In this document: positions 27,043 to 39,803 of the stretch, in pieces | How the letters are laid out: each line of letters starts with the position of its first letter | Position numbering within the stretch: the stretch's first letter is position 1 | Origin: Polytrichum commune | Taxonomy: Eukaryota; Streptophyta; Polytrichopsida; Polytrichales; Polytrichaceae | Assembly: GCA_950295325.1 (NCBI GenBank) | Contig: OX485807.1 | Span: 30,105,666 to 30,169,665 of the forward strand | Direction: 5' to 3' | DNA length: 64,000 nt | Notes under the pieces: generated by a model | Databases searched by the model: none | The model's input: only the letters and a program-made list of their open reading frames with translations | Told to the model about the DNA's origin: nothing | Made by a program: the position numbers and the translations under genes

Positions 27043-27331
27043 GGGGCTCCCTAAATACCCCCGACGAGCGTTGCAGGTGTCAGGTTCGGAGGCCAGGTTC
27101 GGTGGGGTTTATTTTTTTGGCCCTCCCCGTTTTAGCCACTTGGTGACTTTTTTTGGTTTTTTTGTTGCTAAATTTGGGTTATGCGGCCCCAAATTACCCT
27201 AGGGAGCCCCTTATGAGATCAAATGAGGCCCCACCCAATTAAAAAAATAGGGGGCATGTTTTATGCCAACCCTGCCACCCCCTCCCGAACCTAGCCTCCG
27301 AGCCACGCTCGTCGGGGGTATTTAGGCAAAT
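27043..27331. mobile_element. Small TIR element with 11-bp TSD (Mutator-like?)
   Basis: Terminal blocks CCTAAATACCCCCGACGAGC G and their inverse are followed by a second inverted pair, GGTTCGGAGGCCAGGTTCGG versus its near-inverse. CCATGATCGGT lies immediately outside both ends (27032-27042 and 27332-27342), reading as an 11-bp TSD. A long TSD with G-rich ends fits a Mutator-type MITE better than other classes. Confidence 0.65.
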
Positions 27332-27342
27332 CCATGATCGGT

Positions 27343-29305
27343 TTTAGAAATGGCACTTACACCATTATGATGGCGGTCTAGTGCACGGCTAGAGGGTGGT
27401 TAACGGGTTATGGTATTTCTACCTTAGGTTTGTGGTTGGTTCATCACGACTAAACCCTTCCAGGGTCAACACAAAGTTTTTCTAGAGTCTCTTAAAACAT
27501 TGTAGTTCAATTCCGAAGCTTGTTACAAAACGTTGGCACCTCTTATGGTAGTTATGACTGTACAAATTGAAGTTTTGTAAATTTAGGATTGTTCCGACAT
27601 AAATAAAACAAAGCAACAAAAAAATTGTAAATAAGCCATCCTCGTGTCCAAATTCAAAAGATTGTAACATAAATGTGTATGTTGGTGTTGTCTTGCCAAG
27701 ATGATTGCTCAAACAAAAACGTTTGCCTCGGCCTTTAGGTTAGGTAATGGACTCCGGTAGAAACATCATGTATAGGCCAGTAGTTGAACCACCTTGACTT
27801 AACCTCATTACATTGATTTGGGAAATCTTATGCTAGTTATGAGGTAAGATCAACATATGGTGTTATTTCTTTAAGTTATAAGAGGTTCCCAATGTTTCCA
27901 CCTTCAACTCACATGGTTGTCTAATCATGGCATGTTATGATCATTTATACATAAAAGACAAACAACATTCATATCCATCCCTTCGAAACAAGGCTCGAGT
28001 TTCGTAGCGACCATGTAAGGGGTTCCAACAAGAACTTGTCCCCTATACGTTTGTGGTTGATTCGTCTGACCTACTCTGACTGAATTAATTCATGTTCTTT
28101 GATTCCAATTCCAAGGTTATATCATCTAAAACGGGGGATTTTGTGAGCTATATGGTATGTGCACCTTATGTGGTTGTCCTCTTAATTGAACACCTTCATT
28201 TGAGTGGTACATGGCAAGGCATCAGTGTAGACATTAAAAGCAAGTGTAAAGATGAAATTCGATTGTTTGCTCAAATTGAAACACCAATATGGGTTCAAAA
28301 GTTAACATAGTTGGGAGGGTCCATGTGCTCACTTAGAGAGCAAGGGTAAGTTCAATAGTTACCTCTTGGTAACTATTGCGTGCCACATCCGGTTATGACT
28401 CTCAAAACGACAACTAGGGTGATTTAAAATTTGTAACCAAATGAGCCGATCCACTAGTCAGGATAGTATGTAGATTTGGGACTTGGGAGTGCCCGCAATA
28501 GAACCACACCCCCTATCCCTTACAAATCCAAGAGGCCGTACCCGAGCCTCAAGGTGTCAGATGAAGGGACTTTAAAATATTATTTTTTAGTTAGAATTGT
28601 AAAAAATGATCCTAATTAAAACCAACCCATTTATTGTATGCATTATTCCAATCAAGTTGTACGTGTATGCATAATGGGTTATTTGGACCATTTGAGCTTG
28701 TTTAAATGACCTAGACTCAATTACATACCACTTACACCTAATCACCATTGTCACATATGATTTTCTTTTCACTTCATTCTCATGATATGTTGTGTAAAAT
28801 ATGGATTCGATGCCTTACACGAATAAATGTTGATAGCAATGTTGGTACGGTATCACCTTTGAGTTTAGGGCCAATAGTTATTGAGTAATAAGTACAGAAA
28901 TAATTGAAAGAATTGCACTTTGACAAGGGTATGTATAGCATAATTTTGGAAGTCTTCGTATTGTGTCGTTACCAAAATGTTATGATACGGGTTACACTCT
29001 ACAACACGATAATGAAAGAGAACGATTTGAATATACATAAATACAATGTCATGAAGGGAACGTGCATATTGTAAGAACTTCTTGCTAGAGACTCGACAAT
29101 TGCTGACTCTCGCCTGCAATCCTCGAAGCTCTCTCCAAAGCTGCACTGCAATAGTGGCAAGGGAAGCCATTCTCGATTCTCGCGATATATTGGCACACTT
29201 TTGCAGGGATTCGCACTCCCACGTACCCGTCCACTTGGATTTGCGACGGGTATCTACCTTACACATACCCGCGGGTATGGTCGCCTAAACCCGACCGTTA
29301 CCCTC
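27343..29305. other. Intergenic, no gene recognised
   Basis: The minus strand at 28865-29266 holds a 133-codon frame whose middle (MASLATIAVQLWRELRGLQA onward) looks compositionally protein-like, but I recognise no family. Otherwise this is AT-rich decayed sequence. Confidence 0.35.
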
Positions 29306-29308
29306 TTA

Positions 29309-30823
29309 GGGCCGCTTCACACTATGGCCGTCCAAGTCGAGAGGCCGTGGGATTGAGTGGCTAGACTTTGTTGAGAGTCCAAAGAAACGGGCTGCAAATA
29401 CATGGCCAATGCAATATAGGAATTGGAGCCTTCGGCTGGGCACATCGTGAAGCCTCCAAAGGCTAAGCCCAAAGTCCAAACCTTTGGCCATGAACTCCCA
29501 CGGCCTCTCGACTTGGACGGCCACAGTGCGAAGCCTCCAAAGGCCAAGTTCAAAGTTCAAACCCAAAGGAACATACCGTAGTTTAATAGCAGGTTCGGCA
29601 CAAAATAATTCTAAAAATAGATGCCTAAAATTTTAGAATATTATTGGCATTTTTTGCCGAATATAAATTTAATTATTTTTCAAAATTGCCTAAAAGTAAG
29701 AAATTTTTACTTCTCACTAGGGTTTTACTTACAGTGGAAGCATATGTGAATGTTGAAGGAGAGAAGGTGCTCCTTTTGTAATCAAGCTCACGTACATTAG
29801 TCCACAAAGAATATGGGTTAAGAAGTAGCAAGACTCTAGGCGTGGCTTTTCAAATGTGTTGTACACAAATTTTTGGAGTCCAATTGAGCATAGAAGATGA
29901 AGTTTTATAGAATTTTGTACAACTAACAAAAGTTGAGAAATCAATCCTTCTTCCACCTCCAACAAGTTTTGTGTCAAAATAAGTCTTTATGCAAAAGATA
30001 TGGACAAAACATTGCAGCCGTGTAAAGATCAAAAAATTAAAATGCGTTCATAACAGTTTTTTGGAGCTCATTTGTGCATAGAAGATCAACTTTTTTGGAA
30101 TTTTGTTGGTCTAAGAAAAGTTTAGAAATCAAGTAATATTTCACCTCCAACAAATTTTATGTCATTTGAAGACTCTATGCAAAAGTTATGCGTGTTATAA
30201 AAATGACGTCCAATTAGGTGCTTCACCTCAAAGTTTACATATCCCATGTGCATTGTTGAACACAACTCCACTCTACTTGCATAAAGCACATAGCATTCTC
30301 AACTCTTCACTCACATCTTACTTGTCATTCAATGCAAGAGAGATGTACAAGATATAAGTTGAAATAGAAAATTAAAAATGAATGTAAGCCGAATTTTTAA
30401 AAATTAAAAGAGAAAATTGCCGAAAATAGGAATGTATTATTTTTAGGTGCCGAACCTACTTTTTGAACTTTAATTAAATATTAGGCAGCAAGTTGCCTAA
30501 CCTGCTAGTAAACTACGGTATTACTTTATCCCTTGCCCAAAACACCCCTCCAATCTAATGGCCTAGATCTTGTCAACGATCGATTTTTTTATGAAAAAAA
30601 ATTGACGGCCTCTTGACCATAGTTTGGGTTTCGATTCCTGTCTGACCCAAACTTCCTTTGAGAGTCCGTTGCCTTCTTCAAAAAGTAAGCGTTTGAAATT
30701 ACGACGGCCTTTGGACTTTGGCCTCTAGTGTCAAGGGTCGAGAGGCTGAACTCTTGGTTTCTTGCAATCTCATTGGTGGAAATCGAGAGCCTCTCGACCT
30801 TCAGCCATAGTGTGAAGCGCCCC
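29309..30823. mobile_element. Harbinger-type MITE, TSD TTA, carrying a nested element
   Basis: The left end GGGCCGCTTCACACTATGGC and the inverted right end GGGGCGCTTCACACTATGGC are flanked by TTA (29306-29308 and 30824-30826). Subterminal GGCCTCTCGACTTGG-like blocks are also inverted. It is 1515 bp long because another TIR element sits inside (29574-30520). Confidence 0.85.
29574..30520. mobile_element. Nested TIR element with TACCGTAGTTT ends
   Basis: The left end TACCGTAGTTTAATAGCAGG TT and the inverted right end TACCGTAGTTTACTAGCAGG TT both continue into a GCA-rich CCGAA/GGCAA block. The interior is AT-rich with two diverged direct copies of a TTTTGGAGTCCAATTGAGCA/ TAGAAGAT block (about 29871 and 30060). 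TA at both edges would fit a TA target site, but no longer TSD is seen. It lies wholly within the 29309-30823 MITE and is therefore younger. Confidence 0.65.
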
Positions 30824-30829
30824 TTACAT

Positions 30830-30925
30830 ACCCAAGTTAAACCTATATACCAGTTCAACATATCCAAGTTACACTTATATACCAGTTCAACATACCTATG
30901 TTACACTTATATGACAGTCCAACAC
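30830..30925 (+). repeat. Three ~32-bp tandem repeats
   Basis: The unit is ATACCCAAGTTAAACCTATA TACCAGTTCAAC with small variations, repeated three times. It fills the gap between the TTA-flanked MITE and the next family C element. Confidence 0.8.
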
Positions 30926-31286
30926 TACACCAAATATTGTATTTAGTGTCACCAATTCTACTTGTCTAACTCAATACTCATTGTAAACCCCCGCCCATGT
31001 AATGTCACCAACAATAGATGTAAACCTAATACTATTTGTCACTCCTTGGTAAAACAAAATGTCGATTTTAAAGGTTTCCAATATTGCAATTATTGTCACT
31101 TACTAAGTGATTTTTCATCCAAATTTCAATCATCGATGACAATAACTCACTACATAAAAAGTTAGGATGCAAACATACCAAAAGTGGATGACAATGTTTG
31201 TAAACTTGTTTGTAATAAGTGTCACTAGAAAAGTTACCACAATGACATATTAGACCATATGTCACTAAATGCAATATTTAATGTAG
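30925..31286. mobile_element. Terminal-hairpin MITE (family C, long subfamily)
   Basis: The left end CTACACCAAATATTGTATTT AGTGTCACC and the inverted right end CTACATTAAATATTGCATTT AGTGAC are each palindromic. The interior (AATGACATA, TTTTTCATCCAAATTTCAATCA) is shared with the remnant at 54450-54681. Confidence 0.65.
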
Positions 31287-31473
31287 TTTGTACAAATCTT
31301 CATGTATCCCGTATAAATAGACCCTCACTATTAAGAGGTTCCAAACATTATGAACTTCAACTTACATGGCCGTCCTTGTGTCATGGTAAGTTATGCAGGG
31401 AGATCAAATGGCATTCAATTCCTTGCTCCACTGACAAGCTCAAAATTGGTGACTACCTGAAACTACTAATTAA

Positions 31474-32613
31474 GGGCCGCTTCACACATGAGACTGAGGG
31501 CCCGTGACCATCGCACTTCAAGCACTCTCATTGGCGGAAAAAAGCGGAGCCGGTCCAAGTTCACTTCACACTACGTTTGAGGGACCAACGGAGTATGTGA
31601 CTGCAAGATGGAAGTAAAGTCTACATGGATTCCTACATGGCATCAAATGGATCGTATTCATTGGTCACTTGGACTATTTTGAAAAACCACCTCTTGGAGG
31701 TAGACCTAACACAAAATTCGGAGACCATGGCACTCCAAACGCTCACAATTGTTGGTTTATTCTATTTCATCATATGTGAGGACCCGCATGAATAGAAATT
31801 CATTGAAACAACATTTGGTTGAGGGCTTGGTCACACATGACTTCACACTACACTTGAGAGCCCATGACCACAGTACATGATTTTGAATGTGTCTTGGGAC
31901 GGCCTTTGGACACTTTCTTTTGGGCTCTCACAATTCCATGGTCACAGCCTAAGTCTAGGAAGAACCGGCGGTTAGTTACATATGAACCGGTTGAGATTGA
32001 GAAACAACCGGTTGAAGTTGGAGACTTCAAGAGAATTACCAATCGTTTTAGAGGAATCTATAGAAGAATACACCTCAAATGAATAAAGCAAAACCGGAAG
32101 ATGTCTAACATGTAACCGTTTGGATTTAGCATCATGGCACTCCGAACACTCACAACCGTTGATTTATACTATTTTTATAATGTGTGAGGACCCGCATGAA
32201 TAAAATTTCATTGAAATAGCATTTGGTTGAGGGCCCCGGTCACACATGACTTCACACTACACTTGAAAACCCATGACCACACTGCATGATTTTGAAAGTG
32301 TCTTAGGACGGCCTTTGGACACTTTTTTGGGGGGCTCTAACAATTCCACGGTCACAACCTATGTCCGGGAAGAACCAACGGTCAGTCACAGATGAACCAG
32401 TTGCATTGGAGAAACAACCGGTTGAAGTTGGAGACTTCAGGAGAATTACCAATCAGTTTAGAGGAATATATAGAAGAATATACCTCCTCAAAGGAATAAA
32501 AGCAAAACCGAAAGATGTCAACATGCAACCAGCTGGATTCAGAATGAGTGGGATCTTGACCAACTATGCCCATAATCTTCCTGGGCACTGGTCACAGCTC
32601 TTGGCTCGTGTGT
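31474..32613. mobile_element. Harbinger-type element with eroded right end
   Basis: The left end GGGCCGCTTCACACATGAGA follows TAA at 31471-31473. The right end is reduced to a TCACAGCTCTTGGCTCGTGT block near 32591-32611. The interior carries a tandem duplication. It matches elements 38842-39569 and 52517-52998 over most of its length. Confidence 0.65.
31733..32548 (+). repeat. 408-bp tandem duplication inside a MITE
   Basis: CTCCAAACGCTCACAATTGT at 31733 and CTCCGAACACTCACAACCGT at 32141 start two parallel copies. Both contain GAGGACCCGCATGAATA, CACACATGACTTCACACTAC, GACGGCCTTTGGACACTTT and CAACCGGTTGAAGTTGGAGA blocks. Both copies keep an open frame (QPVEVGDF, FRGIYRRI). This is probably incidental, because the same DNA is non-coding in the shorter relatives. 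Confidence 0.8.
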
Positions 32614-33292
32614 AAGTAGTAGCTGGAGCCATGATTGTAATTATTATATAGCACGAGAGAGCTCTGAGCCAGTTGCACGTTACAAGTACAGTTGTGGTCA
32701 AAGGTAGCTTGGCATTTGAGGAATCCAACAAAGATGTGGAACACTAAGTAGGGATATTATTACTAGACACAGGAGTAGTGAAGCGAATGTTTCAGGCTGC
32801 CTGCTGCCAGAGCTGAATCATCCCTGTCAGGCTTTGAGAGAGAGAGAGAGAGAGGGAAGTATTGTTTGGGAGCGTACCCTCTACGGCTCTCATTCATCCA
32901 ACATAAAAGCCTTGAATATGCAGCCCAGAGGTTACCTTTTTGTGTTGATTCGACACCGGAATGAGCGTATAGGGGATCGTTTAAGACGAATCGACAACAA
33001 ACCTATAGGGAGTCTGGTTTTTTATGGTGGATGAATGAGAGGTATGCTTGTATGTGATAATTCCCTTTTGGAACTTGAAATATGAATGTTCACCAGTTCC
33101 CATTGGGATGCTTGGATTCGATTGGCCACCGAGACATACAGAAAGGGAGAGATGGTCAATATGTGCATTGACATTGAGATTTTTATTTTTATTTTATTTT
33201 ATTTAGTACGGGTTATGTAACTAGAATCGTGTATGGGTCTCCAACCTGAGCGGAAACTCCAACAAGTTGCATGGGATGGGTTTAGTTGCTTA
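32614..33292. other. Intergenic, no gene recognised
   Basis: Contains a short (GA)n run near 32839-32854. A segment near 33013-33045 (GAATGAGAGGTATGCTTGTA) recurs near 22467-22486, so it belongs to a dispersed repeat of unknown class. Confidence 0.4.
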
Positions 33293-33450
33293 TAGCCCAT
33301 CCACACTTACTGGTGTAGGCCACTAGTGAACGGTTCCTACTAGCATTGGTTACATCTAGTGTCTCTCACTAGCTAAACCAACTCTAAAAATGGCCCTTGT
33401 TGGTTGGAACCGTTCAATGATGGCCCGCACCAGTAAGTGTGGGTGGACTA
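33293..33450. mobile_element. 158-bp foldback MITE
   Basis: TAGCCCATCCACACTTACTG GTG on the left pairs with the inverted right end TAGTCCACCCACACTTACTG GTG. The pairing continues through GGCC and GAACGGTTCC. Nearly the whole unit is hairpin. The TSD is uncertain. Confidence 0.65.
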
Positions 33451-36400
33451 TTGATTCCCAACACGCTAGATTGGCAAGAAAACTAAGGAAGACCTTACAA
33501 AAGCTCCGCTTATTTCTTACCTTGGCATTTCAGACGCTTTTGATGACATTTGGTGTGTTAGGACTCTAATCGTTCATATGAGTAATTTGGTTCCCATTTG
33601 GGCAACACAGGTCCCAAGCTTGTGGTTTATCAGTTGATTCTCCTGGTGGGCGTTGTCTTCTTCTTGCTATTCATTCATCCGGTTAGTGCCCAAAAGAAAA
33701 AAAGCATCCTCATCCCTATTGGTTATTCACTCCAATATTTGAATAGCAACCTCCTCATGCCACCAAACAACATAAAAGAGAAAACAACTTACAGAGTGAG
33801 ACACGCATGGATTCCTGGAGAGGAAAGAGGATTGTGAGTTTGTCAGGTAGATGAAGAGGGTGCATGTGTGCTAGGTGACGTCGTCAAGGCAATGTTGGCC
33901 CAACAACGTACCAACATGCAAGCTTTTTTGGTGAGCCACAACAATCCTAATTGAAAATGGAAACCCCAAGGTAGGTTATTAAGGGTTAGGTTAGGTGGCA
34001 CCATGTTTGAATGCATTGCTCATTAATAGTTGGGTTAGGTGGCACCATGTCCAAACACTACGACAACTTGAGCCTTGCTGATGGGAATTGTCCGCTAGTT
34101 ATGCTCACTAGTAAGTGTGGGCAAGGCTTGTCATGCGAGTGGTACCAAGCTTTGGACATCAATGCATGTTGTGGGCATTGGGACATATTGTTCCCTACAT
34201 GTCGGACTTTGTCCCAGAGGCATTGGAATCTATTCAAGGCAAGATGGTAGGCTCTTATTAGTCGGCAGCAAAGGGTGGTGGTGGCAACCCTCCACGCCCA
34301 TGTTTGGCATCTCGATTGGTCAACATGGTAACCCTTAGCCCCATTCTCCCAACTCCCGTAACCAAAAGTCGCAAAGGCAAACATGGGTTAAAACAAAGTG
34401 AAGCAAATGCGACCAACAATTTGAAGCCACAATTGACCCCCCCCCCCCCCCCAAGTTGTTGTGGCATCTATGTGTTGCAGTAATTAACCTACTTGAGAGT
34501 CAAATTTTCTATTCATCACAAGGGGAACTATCCACATAGTGGTTCAAGTTCACCTACAAATGGCATTTTCCTCCCCCTAATTCGCATGGTTAAATGAACC
34601 ATATTTATATTATTCACTAACATGGTTAATATTTTTCTTTCTCCCATCAAGTTATGAAAATAAAAAATCCAGCCAATCAAATCAATGTTCAAACAAATAT
34701 GATTTATGTCATAAATTCAAATTTTCTAAAGTTCAAATGATTTGGTGGAGATCATTGACAATAGTCCAACCACATGAATATAGTCTATAAATTCAACATT
34801 TTCAAAGCTCTCTCTTGTTTGTCAATTCCTAGTGAGGTCTCCAACTCAAGTTGGATAGTACTTCTTTCTTTGGTTTGGGACCCCTCCCCCCAAAAGAAAA
34901 GAAAAAGAAAAGAAAAGAGTTAATTAACCAAAGGAATGTCAAAGTCTCCCCAATATTAAACCATGCCATTGTGCAAGTTGTATGCTTGCCTCCCCACACA
35001 CTTGAGTTTCATTGAGGTGTGTTGGTGCATTTACTACATAGAATACACATGTACCAATACATTTATGAAGAGTAATGCATCAACTCTAGTGCATCTCCAC
35101 GTAAGATTCCCCTCAAACTCATACATTCAAGAGTTACTTACATGTGAAAGGGCAGGCGGGTCAACCTTGCATTATCGTAGGCATTTATTTATTTATTTCT
35201 ATTTCTCATTATGATTTCTTTCATGAGGCATAGAGAGGCCGAAACGTAGTCCATGGGACCCAACTATGAAACAATTCCCATAGTCTAATTGTGGGATTAC
35301 ATCGGAGTCAAGGTGTCAACAATTTGGGTCTGAAATAACCCTTAATGGACTTTACTTTATGACTCAAGATCGGTTCATCAAACTAGGAGGACTATTGTCT
35401 TGAGTGGGGACTGCTGAAATTTTGGTGGAATAGTGATGCCACATTAGCGCCACCTCATTTTTTTCATACCTTGCATCTAGAATCCTAGTGCAAATTCCTT
35501 TGAGTCCACATTTTTACTCTCAATCGATAGGGTCCTTCGGTTATTTTGTGGTCTTGGACCCTAGTGCATAAGCCCACGTTAGTATATTGTTGCAATTTTC
35601 AAGCTTTAGAAAGTTAGTTCTCGCATTTTGAGCCAAAATCAAGATTGTATGTCCACTATCTATGGCAGCTCCACTATGTCCCGACATGGTGACAAGTGCA
35701 TGTGATAGAAACCGGGAGGCAATTTCCTTGTTAACGTGAAGCACTTCGTAGTTTATCAAATCTAGGTAACACTTGATTTTAGAAAATGACACGACCATGG
35801 TTCTCAACAATGTTATGTAAGTCCTCAACCTATAAACTAGGACTTAGGTATATTTGGATTTATGCATAAATTTTGGACGATTTCAACCATGAATATGATG
35901 TACACTAGATCGTAGAACTACACAAATATGGCGGTTGGCGAATATGGAATACAAACATTCAAAGTTGTGATAGTTGTGTTGTTGCTTTTGTTGTTGTCGA
36001 TTGATGTTTTTACCCCCACAATGTGCACATTCCTTCTTTTTTTGAGACGAGCGGTTTGTCCAAATATACTTGAGTGTCAGATTACATAATCATTTTATCC
36101 ATGATCATTGAACGCACCTAGATGCCATGGAGACTGAACTGAATCCATAGCTAAACCTAGGTTCGCGACCATGTGAACAAATACTCTATTACCTCATGAT
36201 TTTCAATTCGCAATGAAAGGTTGGAACTTTGACAAACTCACTCTTGAAAAATAGAAGGTAGGATAGAGTCGAATGGACACTAATGTTCGTATACTTACTT
36301 TCATCGATACGTTCTTGAAGTTGTCGATATATCACGATGGGCAATTCCAAATGAGAAACGTGAGAGATCAACTTCATGTTATTATAAGTTAGTCAAGGTG

Positions 36401-38412
36401 ATCATCTTTTAGTATCATCGTTGACGGGTTGCTCACATAACATTATTCAGATTCATAACAATGTTCCGTGCGATTGACAATATTCCACAGAATATTCTCC
36501 ACATTCATACATAAATTCCTTTAATATTATACTTAAATATGCACCTATATGGTAAAGACGGACATTGCTTGTTTCAGGACCACCCGCCTTATGGGCAATG
36601 TACCACCGAAAAAGGAGCAAAAAGCAGGTGAGTGCTCCTTTACATGGTCTTGTTGGTGAAGTGTGCCTTTGCTACTTGGTACTAGGTATGTGTCCATGGC
36701 ACCAAATGACTAGCAAAAGAGGTCAAGAGAAAAGGGATAAAGAGGAAGAAGGTGGGTACAAAAGACTCGATCACATGCAAACAAAACGGCATTGCACCGG
36801 GCTCGTTACCGTATGAGAATATGGAGTCTATGAAGCGTACCATAGGTGCATATTGAACCGGAATTTGTTGCGGCCTCTTTAGATTATTTGGGTTTTAGGA
36901 ACACGACCGGTGGCACTCATTTACATGTGTTGTCTAGCGAGTTAAAGGGCAACTCGCAAAGCTTTTGCCACGTGGTGAACCACACCCCGACATTACTTTT
37001 ATGTTATTTATTTTACTTGTCACGTGGTCCCAGCTCGTGATAAAGCAAGCTTTACTTACATGATTTTTTTATGGACTTTGAGTCACAAAGGAGAGATGAC
37101 ACCAACCTCTGGTGTTGGTGTGAACGAGGGATGCTTCACCTTGGTCATAGGTGCGAGCTCATATGCCATGGCATGTTTATAGAGTAGGGCTATTTGAACC
37201 ACGTACAATACACAAACAACTCACATAACTTACATGTATATTTATTGGTTGGAATTGTTTCAACACCTCTTACATGAGGTAGTTGCACTTCATAAACATT
37301 GTTGAAGCTCCGCCTACTACTTACCTTAGGTAGGAGAACACTATGGCCAAGGGTTGGAAATAAGTATGTTGTGATTCTTAAAAAATGATGGTATAAGTCT
37401 TAGTGTCACAACAAGGTCCTTGTGAAACATGCCATCTTTTGTGATAAAATTCTTTAAAATAAAATAAAAAGTGTGAGGGAACATGAAACTTAGTGATTCT
37501 ATAAGTCGTCTCATGTTTTCATCCCAAGGTCACGTACATGCCTCACTATGCCTTTGTCTCCATGTCTCTTTCTCCAAGGGTGTGTGTGTGTGTGTGTGTG
37601 GGGGGGGGGGTGAGGTGTTTATTTCAAAAATAAATTGCAAACCTTGAGAAAGAATAATCAGTTTCATGTGAATTTTGATTGATACAAGGTATAGTTAGGA
37701 ATACTCGCAATGGTTGTAGTTTACATTCTTGGCTCTCTTTTCTTTGTATTTACTATGTGGCATCATAAGAGACCTTCAAGGCCAAAGCATTGAAGAGAAT
37801 TTGTAGAAGGTAATTACTCTTTAAATTTATTTATTTTTAAAATCATACTAGATTCCATAAAAGTGTATGACCCCACTTCACAGATTGCACCAATGGGAGA
37901 GACGATCGTTGAGGACATACTCACTCTTCAACTATTGTTGCGGTTGTGTGTAAATGAACTTATCATTAAAGAAGAAGAAGGAGGTTGTGATGGAAAGTGG
38001 ACCCGAATCACATTTCAACCATAGCGGTGGTTGTATGTGTAAACACATCTCGAACGAGGGCGAAACATCGGTAGAGTATCCTAAAAGATGGATTTAAAAG
38101 CTTATGCAGAAAGTTACCCAACTTTGGGAATGTCACACCATTCATCGAGAACGTTGAGACCCAAGTTTAGTCTCAAAGTTTTAAGCTCTGGAATAATTAT
38201 GAAGTCCTTCAAATTTCACCCACCTTTCGAAATCAGGCTATGACATCGGAACCTTCGATGGTATACCTTTTAAATAGAAAAGTGCTTCAAAGAGGCACCA
38301 AATCCCATTGGAGGATTTTATGGATAGCTTAACTTTGTTGTGCTTTAGTTGGCAACTTTGCTTGAGCACTGGGAGCTCCTAGACCTAAATTTCATAACAG
38401 GGAAAACTGACC
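33451..38412. other. Long intergenic stretch, no gene recognised
   Basis: Scattered short frames, a poly-C tract near 34438-34452, a small tandem (GGGTTAGGTTAGGTGGCACC at 33985, and again from 34027 as GGGTTAGGTGGCACC), a GT repeat near 37580-37600 and a poly-G run. An AAATAGAGATGATG-type block near 55998 resembles 37090-37140 (GGTGTTGGTGTGAACGAGGG), pointing to one dispersed repeat. None of it supports a gene call. Confidence 0.4.
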
Positions 38413-38636
38413 ATTACACTGTTTATGGTATCAAGTGTCACTTACTATTTGGGGTTACACAATGCTATAATTATTTACTGCAAACGTAATTTTTTACCGA
38501 GCAAAAGTCTTTTATGTTTTATAATGTCCGAACAATCTATTCAACTTTTGCAAGCAAAACTAGACTCCTAAACAAGAAGCTATTCCATTGCATAATTTCA
38601 AATAGCGAGTGATACTAAACACCATAAATGGTGTAG
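38413..38636. mobile_element. Terminal-hairpin MITE (family C)
   Basis: The left end ATTACACTGTTTATGGTATC AAGTGTCACTTACTATTT and the inverted right end CTACACCATTTATGGTGTTT AGTATCACTCGCTATTT match. The outer palindrome here is built on ACCATAAATGGT, so the hairpin is kept while its sequence differs from the 6013 copy. Confidence 0.7.
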
Positions 38637-38841
38637 TTGCAAATGAACCGGTTGAGTTTGAAAAATAAGTGGGATGAAGTTCAATACTTCAAGAAAACTA
38701 CTGACCATTTTAGAGAAACCTATAGGTATACCGCAAATCAATAAAGAAAAACCGAAAGATCACAACTTGTAACCGGTCAGAGTTTGAAACACTAGGAAAT
38801 TGACCGATGATGTCCCAAAATCTTGCACAGACACTACCTAA

Positions 38842-39569
38842 GGGCCACTTCACACATGAGCCAGGAGCCGTGACCATGAAATTGTGAGAGCCCAAAAGAA
38901 ATTGTACGAAGGCCGTCCCAAGACAAATCATGTAGTGTGCTCACGGACCCTCAAATGTAGTGTGAAGTCATTTGTGACCGGGCCCTCAACCAAATGTTGT
39001 TTCGATGAATTCCTATTCACGCGAGTCGTCATGCATGATAAAATAAAATAAACCAACGGTTGTGAGCGTTCGGAGTGCCATGGTCTCCCGGTTTTCTATT
39101 AGGCCTACCTTGAAGAGGTGGTTTTTGAAAATAATCCAAGTGACCATGAACACATGATCCATTCGATGCCATGTAGGAATCAATGCAGACTTTACATCCA
39201 TCTTGCATTCACATACTCCGTTGGTCCCTCAAGCGTATGTGTGAAGCAAATGTGGACTGGCTCCGCCTTTTCCACCAATGAGAGTGCTGGACCAATGATC
39301 GGGGAAATTTTTGGGCATAATCGGTCGAGATCCTAGTGTTTGCAAGTCCAACCGGTTACATGTTGACATCCTCCAATTCTCCTTTATGAAATCGAGGAAT
39401 ATTCTCCAAATTCTTCTAAAATGATTAGTAATTTTCATGAAGTCTTGAACTTCAACCGGTTATTTCTCAAACTCAACCGGTTCATCAATAACTAACCGCC
39501 GGTTCTCCCCGATCATTGTGCTAGACATGTAATGGTCACGGGCTCTCAGTCTCATGTGTGAAGTGGCCC
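38842..39569. mobile_element. Harbinger-type MITE, TSD TAA
   Basis: The left end GGGCCACTTCACACATGAGC and the inverted right end GGGCCACTTCACACATGAGA are flanked by TAA (38839-38841 and 39570-39572). The length is 728 bp with no transposase. It shares its interior with the elements at 31474, 41700 and 52517. Confidence 0.85.
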
Positions 39570-39747
39570 TAAACCCCCAACCTTCAGATAAGAGATGTTG
39601 GGGGGGGGGGGTGGGGAGGAATCTCGTGGTCCTTTAGACTCGGTCGTGCTTGCAAATCGAAGCCAGAAATTGTGTGTGGGTGGATGGTGCTGGTGACTCA
39701 TAAGCTGGGCCACGAAATAGTTGTGCTTTGCTCCATGGAGACCATGT

Positions 39748-39750
<3 letters not shown>

Positions 39751-39802
<52 letters not shown>
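39751..39802 (+). repeat. (CT)n microsatellite
   Basis: About 26 uninterrupted CT units. They are responsible for artefactual Ser/Leu and Arg/Glu repeat frames. Confidence 0.97.

Positions 39803-39803
<1 letters not shown>

Noticed and set aside
28865-29266. 133-codon minus-strand ORF as a host gene exon
   Set aside because: Plausible composition, but there is no recognisable family, no supported splice partners and no promoter context.
30610-30660. GTTTCGATTCCTGTCTGACC as a tRNA B box
   Set aside because: No matching A box at the right distance and no cloverleaf; it lies inside a MITE.
31864-32615. Two similar plus-strand ORFs with QPVEVGDF and FRGIYRRI
   Set aside because: They are the two halves of a tandem duplication inside a MITE, and the corresponding DNA in related MITEs is not open.
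33598-33837. 79-codon frame that looks like a signal peptide plus basic peptide (FFLLFIHPVSAQKKK)
   Set aside because: It starts at TTG without an upstream ATG in frame and has no family match or partner exon. It may be a decayed fragment, but the sequence does not support a gene.
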